Origin: a virus
Virus record (IMG/VR): IMGVR_UViG_3300009008_000153
Span: 1-32,182 of that record
Reading direction: 5' to 3' (one strand)
DNA: 32,182 bases
The notes under the pieces are model-generated. The model was not told the origin of the DNA, did not search any database, and saw only the letters and a program-made list of their open reading frames with translations. How positions within the stretch are numbered: position 1 is the stretch's first letter; each line of letters opens with the position of its first letter. The position numbers and the translations under genes were made by a program. This document shows, in pieces, positions 15,126 through 23,200 of the stretch.

Positions 15126-15332
15126 TTATTCAGATGGAGTTAGTTCATTAATAAGTCTTGCGACAAACCAAGACCTTAATTTTATCGGCAAATTGTAAGC
15201 TTCGATGAATGACCAGTTGCCGTGGTGCTTTAGGAGGAAGATCTCTTCATAAGTAACTTTTTCAAGATACTGAGATGTCAGGCCAAAACCAGCCCATAGT
15301 AAAGGGCACCTCCCTTTCAACTGAGGCTTCAC
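15126..15332 (-). CDS. Downstream tail-assembly frame (gp51 position), probably expressed as a +1 frameshift extension of gp26
   Basis: The frame runs in the +1 register relative to the gp26 gene and overlaps its last 71 bases. It holds a well-formed helical protein segment (YLEKVTYEEIFLLKHHGNWS, EAYNLPIKLRSW), so it is likely real coding sequence. It contains no ATG at all. Its first possible start is a GTG at 15332 with no ribosome site. A frameshift site at 15303-15315 would join it to gp26 after residue 276, adding 58 residues. In T4, gene 51 (a hub assembly protein) follows gene 26, so the position suits gp51, although this frame is much shorter. Independent initiation from GTG or TTG cannot be excluded. 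Confidence 0.65.
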   Translation of the reverse strand: MKPQLKGRCPLLWAGFGLTSQYLEKVTYEEIFLLKHHGNWSFIEAYNLPIKLRSWFVARLINELTPSE

Positions 15333-16131
15333 AGTTTTTACAAATACATGATTGCATTTTCTTTGGATTTGGCATTACGCTAGCATAAACTTTTCTGATT
15401 TTTCTTATATCTTTTAATGGCAAAACTTCAAAAAGTTGCAACAAAAGTTCAGTATCTCTTATTTCATTAACGTGGTCTACAACAAGATTAAGGTAATCTA
15501 TTGTTTCCGAACCTTCAACATTCAACTTGTCTCTTCTATCTGATTGCTCCCTCAAATATTGAGAGTCATGACCATTTATCAATCTTATTCCGACTGTTAG
15601 ATCTTTGGTAGATATCTTAAATTCAAAAATACCATCAACCTCGGTCACACCGTCAGGAATCTCTTGATCTGTTGTGTCGGAAATCATCTTTTCTAGATCA
15701 AAGGTAAATTCAGTTTCCTTACCACAGGCTTCACAGATTGTCTTTGTTTCATATTCTGGTCCATATCCGGTTATTCTGGCTGCAGCTAGGACTGCCAACT
15801 TGTCACCATCTAGAAAATCATCTGGATCTATTGATTTATCCACGAGAATGCTTCTCAGTAACTTATCAAAAACAGTACCGTTCTTGATATATTCTTCGTT
15901 TCCTAAGACATCTTCTTCTTTAGCGGTTAAGTGCTTTATTTCAACTGTTGAGTGTCCGTGAAGTGAAGAGTCTTCAAGGTAGTATTTTCCTTTACTTGGA
16001 AGGTTTACCACCTCTTTACCCACGACAAACGACATCCCGAAAGGGTTGTCAGCTTGTTTTGGTTGTGGGGGGGTTGGTTTGGTTGGTGTTTGAGGCTGGT
16101 TTCCCAGCCTTCTAGAGTTTCTTCGAGACAT
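15262..16131 (-). CDS. 26: gp26-like baseplate hub assembly protein
   Basis: A 289-aa protein resembling the T4 baseplate protein family that includes gp26. A Pro/Gln-rich N-terminal tail (1-30) leads into the conserved VNLPSKGKYY segment and KHLTAKEEDVLGNEEYI (66-82), followed by a helical domain. A split zinc-ribbon signature is visible: C133-x-x-C136 (CEAC) and C262/C264/C267 near the C-terminus (CICKNC). T4 gp26 is 208 aa. The ATG at 16131 has AAGGA upstream. It sits between tube and tape measure genes, the same slot as tail-assembly chaperones in other long-tailed phages, and its end overlaps a second frame through a probable +1 frameshift site. Confidence 0.82.
   Translation of the reverse strand: MSRRNSRRLGNQPQTPTKPTPPQPKQADNPFGMSFVVGKEVVNLPSKGKYYLEDSSLHGHSTVEIKHLTAKEEDVLGNEEYIKNGTVFDKLLRSILVDKSIDPDDFLDGDKLAVLAAARITGYGPEYETKTICEACGKETEFTFDLEKMISDTTDQEIPDGVTEVDGIFEFKISTKDLTVGIRLINGHDSQYLREQSDRRDKLNVEGSETIDYLNLVVDHVNEIRDTELLLQLFEVLPLKDIRKIRKVYASVMPNPKKMQSCICKNCEASVEREVPFTMGWFWPDISVS
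15303..15315 (-). promoter_or_regulatory. Putative programmed +1 ribosomal frameshift site in gp26
   Basis: In gp26 codons the minus strand reads AGG GAG GTG CCC T. A Shine-Dalgarno-like AGGGAG lies three bases before a CCC-T slip site. The prfB site has the same design (AGG GGG TAT CTT T). Slipping one base forward on CCC-T moves the ribosome into the frame of the downstream ORF, reading Pro then Leu-Leu-Trp-Ala-Gly. This would give a 334-aa fusion besides the 289-aa product. Confidence 0.6.
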
Positions 16132-16146
16132 TAAATCCTTCTTTCA

Positions 16147-16695
16147 TTAATTGTTTTGTGGCCAAGATTGCCCTGCAGACTCTAAGCTGGCCCAGTCATA
16201 TCTGATAGTTATATCGATATCAACTGTCCCATCCTGTGCATAGTCTAAGCTACCAAAGTTACAAGTAGTGATGAATGGATTGTTCAAGGTCCAAGTTTCA
16301 AGAGGTGCCACAGACTGATCGCCTGAGCCTGCCCCTATCTGTTGGATCTTTATCTGTCCACCCAAAGAATCTACAAAGCCTTTCTTTGATATTGTTCTTG
16401 GGTTGTCTTGAGAGTAGTCCGAGGGTATAGTATAGCCGGCTGCTCCAAGGATAGAGTAGAGACTCAAGGTAGAATCTGGCTGAACAGGGTCTACAATCTT
16501 AAATTGCAGAGTCTGCCAGGTTACCTTTCCTGGAAAATGGAACTCATAGTTCAGAAAGTCGTGCTTTGAGTCTCCCACTTGAAAATTCGGCTTTGCTGTG
16601 CTTTTCGCAATAAATTGCGGCATATTTGCAAAGTACATCAACCATCTAAACTGTCTTTTTGGCTCTAAGCTAGCCTGGCTCCAAAATCCTGCCAT
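16147..16695 (-). CDS. 19: Tail tube protein gp19
   Basis: A 182-aa protein, slightly longer than T4 gp19 (163 aa), that would stack in hexameric rings to form the inner tube. It follows the sheath gene, as gp19 follows gp18 in T4. The sequence is beta-rich, with a strand pattern typical of tube proteins: an exposed loop region at 35-60, LQFKIVDPVQPD in the middle and the closing IDITIRYDWASLE, comparable to the TLALDYWE end of T4 gp19. The ATG at 16695 follows AGGAG at a suitable distance. A 52-nt gap separates it from the sheath gene, with no terminator seen, so sheath and tube are probably co-transcribed. Confidence 0.88.
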   Translation of the reverse strand: MAGFWSQASLEPKRQFRWLMYFANMPQFIAKSTAKPNFQVGDSKHDFLNYEFHFPGKVTWQTLQFKIVDPVQPDSTLSLYSILGAAGYTIPSDYSQDNPRTISKKGFVDSLGGQIKIQQIGAGSGDQSVAPLETWTLNNPFITTCNFGSLDYAQDGTVDIDITIRYDWASLESAGQSWPQNN

Positions 16696-16747
16696 AATAC
16701 TTTATCTCCTAATATTATATATGTTGAAGAAGCATTTTTTAAGTGTT

Positions 16748-19700
16748 TTAATCCTCAAAAGATGCTCCCGTGTTTGTAATAACGAAATCAACTGCGATAA
16801 ACTCAATTGCACGAGCAGGTTTCAAGAAGATCTTTGCGTACATGATATTTCTGTCGATAAGATCTGGTGTCGTTGTCGTTTCGTCGAGTATAACTCTAAA
16901 ATCCGCCAACCCTAGTCGTGCCTTCACGCTCTCCAAGAGTGGTACAACCTGTCCAAGGAACCGGTTCCACGTTGCTTGAAGATTCTGGTCAAAAAGAAGA
17001 GCATTCGAGATTCTGGAAACTTCCTTCTTCACGAAAATCAGCAATCTTCTGACATTGATCCTGTCAAGTGCACTCTGCGTAGACTGAAGGGTCTTCTGTC
17101 CAAAAACGACTATACCTTCCGAAACAAATGATGCTATCGGATTTATATTCGCCTCATAGAGAGCGTCTCTCTGCTTTGAAAGCAGTTGCTCGGAAGCTTG
17201 AAGCACTGGCAAGCCAGCGTTACCTTCATTTAAGCCACCGCGGTTGAAACCTGCAGGAGCAAACCAAACTTCATCGCGTTGTTCTGTGTATGCCATGACG
17301 CCAAGCGCAATAACTGATGGCGGCACCCATACGTCTGCGTCGTTCTCATCGTCCTTGATCTTAACCCAAGGGTAATAAGTCGCACCGTAAGAAGAGTTAA
17401 GCTGTCTAGAGGTCAATGCCTTTGCAGCCTTCTGTGGTGTAGTCTTTATTCTGTCCGCAAAAGTAGTACACTTCTGCTCACTTGGCGGAACATATACGTC
17501 CTTAAGATCAATGATTGCCAAAGAGTCTGCCCTGTCTTCACAAGTTCGAACCAACTTTGTTGTTAAGTTATCATTTGTGATACCGGGCATTACTGCGATG
17601 TTGTGCTCAACAGCCTCTGGGTCTCTAATAAGCTCTATTGCTCTGTCTACAGAAGCGTAAGCGTAAGAAGTCGCAGTGGTTTTACCGAGCAACACTCTAT
17701 TATTGAATGGGTCTGCTTCTGTGATATCTACACCATCGAATCCACCAGCCAAGGGCATTCTAAACTTATCGAACCCTAATTCTGTAAGTAGAGATGCGGA
17801 GTATTGTGCTGTGTATGAGCTGAACTCTGGGGAAGCCGGAACGGCTGCAACAGCATCTACACCACCACTCAATTGGATATTTTTTGCGCCGGCAGCAGGA
17901 AAAGCAGGGTAAGCTGTAGACTCACCATCTTCGATTACTAAATTAGTCGTGAAGTTTGACGATGTTACAATTTGTGTGCTGCCGGCAGAACCCGAAACGG
18001 TGCTCTTTATTAGAACTTCGTTTGATATTATAGACGCTGTTATCTGAAGAGTTCCAAACCCCAGTGGTCCATAATTGTTTATAGCATCCTTTATTAAGCC
18101 TTCACAGGTCGCTGCGTTAGCGCTGTTTTGCACCTTTATGTTTCCACCAGTGACAGAGTCAGATGCCTGACCAGTGAAGAATTCGAAAGTTACATCACTT
18201 CCTTGTGCGTCAGTGAGCGTAAAGCTTCCCGTGAGTTCGCTAGCGTCGAAACCTCCTGCAGCATTTATACTTGCTGAAGCGGCCTGAGCTGTTACTGCAG
18301 ATATACCTGCGACAGATCCGATGCCAACATGCGAACCACTCAAAAGGTGAACCTTTTTGATTCTTGCGCTTTCTGGATCGGACAGATTTGAACCGCTGAT
18401 GTAGACTTCATCTAAACTGAAAGTGAATGCATATTCGCTGTTCGAGTCAATTTCGCCTGTGGACACATCAGAGCTAAATGTCTGAGGTAATGCTCGTACA
18501 TAATCTACATATCCGTAATCTATTTGATCACTCAAATCTCCGTTTCCGTCAACCTTGTATACTGCTGCACCGAAATGATCAGTACCTCTAAGTGAGGCGG
18601 ATACTACCTGAGGTAGGGTTGACCATTTCACGCACAATTCCTGATTTGTAGACCCGGACCACTGAAGTACAGCCTTCTGATCTAGGAATGTGTTGCTAGC
18701 TGCTCCAAGTTCTATCTGACCTGACCCGTCTCTCGCTTGACGATGCATCTTTGGTACGACTGGCCCGAAGAAGCCAAATGGTACATGTGATGGGTTGGTT
18801 GGACCTGATGCGTCGACGTCAGGGTTCATGTCTACTCTAATATATTTTGACTGATTAGGATAGCTGCCGTAAAGCTTGTTTCTTTTTTCTTGTCTGCTCC
18901 AGTCCAAATACTGATCGCCAATTACTCTGGCGATGTAGTTTTGGGAATTTGGATTCAAGTTGCAATTCGAAAATGACTCAACCACTTCCAATCTACCGCC
19001 GAATAGTCGACTGACCACAACACTAAAGCTCCCATAAGGGTCTGCTGCGTTTTCAGCAGGAACTCTGATATCTTCTATCGAAATTACAGTATCTCTTGAT
19101 GACTCCTCACCTTCATGAAGAGCAATAAGTCTAAAGAGCTTCTGGAAGTTTACAGGATCATAGGAACCCGTAGACTCAGTGTTCTGATGAAACACCCAAC
19201 CAGTTCTAGCAGCGGCCATTTCTTGAGTGAAATCACTCATGTCCGTGTCCGTTGAATCATTAAGTCTTGCAAGTGCAAGAGCGACCTTTCCGTTGCCGGC
19301 TGCCGTCTTGACTTCTTGAAAAGTTCTCTCAAACGTCTCACCTAGCCAGTATTTGTTACTGTTGATAGGTGTAGTCGTAGTGATGTTAGTGTTACTATAA
19401 AGAGGATTAGTGTTCAAAACACTTCTTATAAAATCTTTATCGTTCTCAAAGGAGATCTTTATTTCCCTTGTGTTTGCCGCGTTTGCGTGATCCTTAACAT
19501 AAAAGGTGTATCTGTTGTTGGAGTCAGGAAGAATAAATGATCCAGACTGGGCACCAGTAGTGAACAGTTCCGTTGTTGAGTTGTTGGATACATCGACACC
19601 CTTCAGTCCCAACTCAAAATTACTGGTGTCTGCTTCTGTATTGTAGACAACACCAACCAAACTGGCAGTTACTGCCTGAGCACCAACGGCTGTGGATGAT

Positions 19701-20101
19701 GAAACAGCAGCAAATAGTCCATAAGCTGAGTTTGTTTGCCATCCCGCTTCACCTGAGGCGCCTGCATCGTCACCCTCAACACCCAACAATCTTACTACCG
19801 TTACCGGAGAAGATATGTCAGCAGAGAAGTAAGCCTTTGCGGCATAATGCGCTGGAGCGCTGGCCAACAGGCCGTTACCTTCTCTATACACGTCTTGACC
19901 CTGACCTCCGGCGATCGGGGATCCGAATATTTCGACAAAATCTGAGTACGATTGTACCTTGAATGGTTTAAGGGCTGGGCCCTTTCTGGTTCTACCAATA
20001 ACAACAGGGCCTATGGCCCCTGGTTCTTTTGGAATTTGAGAGTTGTCTATCTCTTTCAAGAAAACTCCTGGTGAGACAAACTTAAATTTACGTGCTGCCA
20101 T
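16748..20101 (-). CDS. 18: Tail sheath protein gp18, enlarged
   Basis: A 1117-aa contractile sheath protein. T4 gp18 is 659 aa. The N-terminal FVSPGVFLKEIDNSQIP and GPVVIGRTRKGPALKP are classic sheath sequences. The C-terminal 280 residues hold the conserved sheath core: a VNRAIEL-like segment, PPSVIALGVMAYTEQRDEVW, APAGFNRGG, INPIASFVSEGIVVFGQKTL, then RINVRRLLIFVKKEV and the closing FVITNTGASFED. About 450 extra residues lie between, including a FTLTDAQGSDVTFEFF-type module (about 620-760) that is repeated across unrelated phage structural proteins. The start at ATG 20101 is chosen because AAGGAG sits 8 nt upstream. A GTG at 20125 would place the ribosome site inside the gene. A terminator separates it from the fibre gene. 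Confidence 0.95.
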   Translation of the reverse strand: MAARKFKFVSPGVFLKEIDNSQIPKEPGAIGPVVIGRTRKGPALKPFKVQSYSDFVEIFGSPIAGGQGQDVYREGNGLLASAPAHYAAKAYFSADISSPVTVVRLLGVEGDDAGASGEAGWQTNSAYGLFAAVSSSTAVGAQAVTASLVGVVYNTEADTSNFELGLKGVDVSNNSTTELFTTGAQSGSFILPDSNNRYTFYVKDHANAANTREIKISFENDKDFIRSVLNTNPLYSNTNITTTTPINSNKYWLGETFERTFQEVKTAAGNGKVALALARLNDSTDTDMSDFTQEMAAARTGWVFHQNTESTGSYDPVNFQKLFRLIALHEGEESSRDTVISIEDIRVPAENAADPYGSFSVVVSRLFGGRLEVVESFSNCNLNPNSQNYIARVIGDQYLDWSRQEKRNKLYGSYPNQSKYIRVDMNPDVDASGPTNPSHVPFGFFGPVVPKMHRQARDGSGQIELGAASNTFLDQKAVLQWSGSTNQELCVKWSTLPQVVSASLRGTDHFGAAVYKVDGNGDLSDQIDYGYVDYVRALPQTFSSDVSTGEIDSNSEYAFTFSLDEVYISGSNLSDPESARIKKVHLLSGSHVGIGSVAGISAVTAQAASASINAAGGFDASELTGSFTLTDAQGSDVTFEFFTGQASDSVTGGNIKVQNSANAATCEGLIKDAINNYGPLGFGTLQITASIISNEVLIKSTVSGSAGSTQIVTSSNFTTNLVIEDGESTAYPAFPAAGAKNIQLSGGVDAVAAVPASPEFSSYTAQYSASLLTELGFDKFRMPLAGGFDGVDITEADPFNNRVLLGKTTATSYAYASVDRAIELIRDPEAVEHNIAVMPGITNDNLTTKLVRTCEDRADSLAIIDLKDVYVPPSEQKCTTFADRIKTTPQKAAKALTSRQLNSSYGATYYPWVKIKDDENDADVWVPPSVIALGVMAYTEQRDEVWFAPAGFNRGGLNEGNAGLPVLQASEQLLSKQRDALYEANINPIASFVSEGIVVFGQKTLQSTQSALDRINVRRLLIFVKKEVSRISNALLFDQNLQATWNRFLGQVVPLLESVKARLGLADFRVILDETTTTPDLIDRNIMYAKIFLKPARAIEFIAVDFVITNTGASFED

Positions 20102-20190
20102 GCTTATTTCTCCTTTAAGAAGCACACAAGTGTGTGAACAAAATCTAGTATTTTACTTATTAATTAGTTTTTCTTTGCACCAACGGACAC

Positions 20191-20222
20191 AAGAAAAGGA
20201 AAAGCCCGGAAAAACCGGGCTT
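20191..20222 (-). terminator. Intrinsic terminator between fibre and sheath genes
   Basis: The minus strand forms AAGCCCGG-TTTTT-CCGGGCTT (20202-20222), followed by a T-rich tail TTTCCTTTTC. It lies 27 nt after the fibre stop, so the sheath gene needs readthrough or its own promoter in the following 90 nt. Confidence 0.85.
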
Positions 20223-20248
20223 AGGTGGGATTTGTTAGGTGAGATTAA

Positions 20249-23200
20249 TTATTTTTTAAGGTATCTAACAACGAGAACGTCGTCAGCATCGAGTGCACCC
20301 TGAAGTACAACCGCGGTAGGTGTAGTACTTCCGTAACCGGATGCACCAGAGACCTCGTAATCAAATACTCCAGTAGCTGAAGTGTGGCCCGCGGATGAGG
20401 AGACTGTCTGGAGCATACCATTCAAGAATACTTGAAGTGAATCTGCCAAGACGTTACCTTCCGAACCAACATTCAAAGATGCAGTCACGAGGTTAGTAGA
20501 CATACCACTAGCAGCACCAGTATTAGAAGACGCGCTGAAGAAATGCTTTTCAACAACATCAACTGCGATGACGCCATTTGTAGCTGTCAATCCGTCACCT
20601 GTCAATGAACCGACAAGATCTGAAACACTCTCTTTCTTTGCTTCGCCGCTTGCGCCGCCATCAAGGAAAAGAATGTAGTCATCAGCAACATCTGCTGCAG
20701 CTTCTGTAACAAGAGCTGGACCAATCTTGAAGAGGTCATCAACTGTCTCAGAGTGAAGACCGTTGTCACCAGCATCCGAGAACGCAATCTTGTCGCCTGT
20801 AGCGATAACTTCTGCGTCCAAACTGTGAATTGCCAAAGACAAGACACCGCTTGAGTCTGCAATACCAGTGGCTGTAACAGTACCAGCAACTAGTCCCATG
20901 ATATCAGCGATAGTATCAGACTTAACCTTTCCATCTGCATCCTTGAAATACAAGGAGTCGGCTGCTAAGTCTATGACTGTGTCATTAACTGAAGCGAGCT
21001 GAATACCGTGCGAACCTGAAATGCCGATAGTACCAGCTGAAGCCGAGAGGGATAAACCGTTGACCCCTGCAGTCTTAAGGGCAATCTTGTCTGCATTACC
21101 GGAATCTGTATAAACCTCAAGCTCACCAGCTTTGAATCCGTTGTTGTGGAACTCTATTGTTCTACCTGCACCAGATGGCGTGTCAATCTGGACCGTTGTA
21201 TCAGTTGTTGTAACCTTTGCACCAGTCTGCCTCTGAAGGACTGCATTTGCACCGACCGCAGTAACGGTCGCGGCGCCGTTGGCAGCTTTCATAGTAAGAG
21301 CTGCTGCAGCGTTGATTTCAGCAATTGAACCACCAGCTTCAATTTGAAGCTTGTTGTTGTTGCTTCCGTCACCAACAAGCGTGAAGAGTGCTTTATTGTC
21401 ACTACCGCTCAGGATAAACCCTGTGCTGTTACCAATGGTGCCACCCTTTGCAAAGAGAACAACGTCACCAGTAGTATCGTTGTCACCAACCAAAACATCA
21501 TCAGTCTTACCAGCTCGGAGCTGTAAGTTCGCTGAGGATGAAACTTCCGCAAGACCAATTCTATTTGCAGACGGGTTGTAGGTACCGTGAGCAGTTGAAT
21601 CAATCAAGAGAGAAGCCGCGTCAGCAGCTGCGTCAGTTACGAAAGAAAGCTTAAACTCTGTATTTGCTGCTGAAGTAGAAACTTCTGCTCCAACACCTGT
21701 TAAGTTCGAACCATCACCGTAGAACGCTGAAGCTGAAACATTGGTTGAAGCTGAAAGGTTTCTAAAACCTGCAGCATCTTTGTTAGCGTCTACAACAACT
21801 GCCTTGCTTGCAGCTACCGTACCGTTTGTGATATCGTCAAGCTTCTCTAAGTCCGCTTCACTCATTGCAGCGGAACCGATTGTGAGCGCAGTTGCACTTA
21901 GAACCTCAGTGTTGTTAATCTTGTAGACCTTGCCAGAAGCAATGTCAAAGTTTTCACTAGACTTGAAGTTAGTGCCAGTATTCTGGAACAAGATTGACTT
22001 GTCGTCTCCAGCAATATCTTCAACAACAATACCCGCGCCGTCTGCTGCTGCAGCATTTGCAGAACCAGAAGCGATAAGAAGTGTCTTGTCAGCTACTTCT
22101 AGATGAGTAGTGTTAATGATAGTTTGTGAACCATCAACTTGCAAGTTACCAGTAATTACGAGGTCACCTGCGATAGAACCAGTACCAGCGATTGTTACAT
22201 CACGGAAACCAGCAATATCCTTGTTGCTATCTACAACAACTGCCTTTGAAGCAGCTACTGTACCGGCTGTTACGCCATCGATAGTTTCCAATTCAGCTTC
22301 GTTGATGTCAGCTGAACCAATAACAAGACTACCAGCTGTGACTGCACCAGTAGCTGTGAGGTTACGGAAGCTTGACGCATCCTTATTACTATCGACTACA
22401 ACCGCTTTGTTAGCAGCAACTGTACCGTCTGTTATGCCATCAAGCTTCTCAAGGTCAGCTTCAGACATATCCGCAGAACCAACTACTAGTTTAGAACCAG
22501 AAAGTGCGGTAAAAGCGGTGATTGTTCCGGTACCTGAAACGTTTCTAAAGCCTGTTGCGTCTTTGTTTCCATCGACCACTACAGCTTTTGAAGCCTCAAC
22601 AGTACCAGCAGTTGTTACGTCAACATAATTGAGTTCAGTAGTTGTGGCAGTTACGCCGTCGAGCTTATTAATCTCTGTTGCATCAGCTGTTATTAAAGTA
22701 CCGCCCAACTTAAAACCGTTTGTACCATCATGCGACGCAATGTCAAAGTCATAAGTACCGTTCTTAATTACAATATCGCCATCTGCATTAAAAGTAATTA
22801 AGTCAGTAACTGCAGCGTTACCGATTGTGCTGGTGTTACCAACAATGATACTACCGCCAACTGTTAATAAGTTGGTAGACGGTGTAAATGTCAAACTATT
22901 GCTGTCCACGAAAAGTGAACCACCAGAGCTTGAAGCCATAACGAGTTTAATCGCTACGTCACCAGCTGTAGATGTAACATCAACTGATGAGAAATAGTCT
23001 TGCATCTCTGATGCAAGGATCTTGGTCGGCGTATCGCCGTCCTTTTGTACGACGAACATCATGTCCCCCGCGAGTGAGCCGGTTAATCCGGCGCTGCCTG
23101 TAATATCTAAAGATCTTGCCCCAACTTTGTTGGAATCAAGAATCTTCGATAATTGTGTATTATTTAATTTAGTTCTTGCCATATTTTCGTCCTCCACGGC

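Noticed and set aside
20123-20136. Inverted repeat CACACA-AG-TGTGTG upstream of the sheath gene
   Set aside because: Six-base dinucleotide-repeat arms with a two-base spacer are too simple to support an operator or terminator.
22110-22628. 172-aa open frame on the plus strand opposite the fibre repeats
   Set aside because: It is a shadow of the repeated fibre coding sequence and has no gene context on that strand.
21750-22640. Possible CRISPR-like or tandem DNA repeats
   Set aside because: The repeats are diverged, in frame and conserved at protein level; they are fibre shaft repeats.
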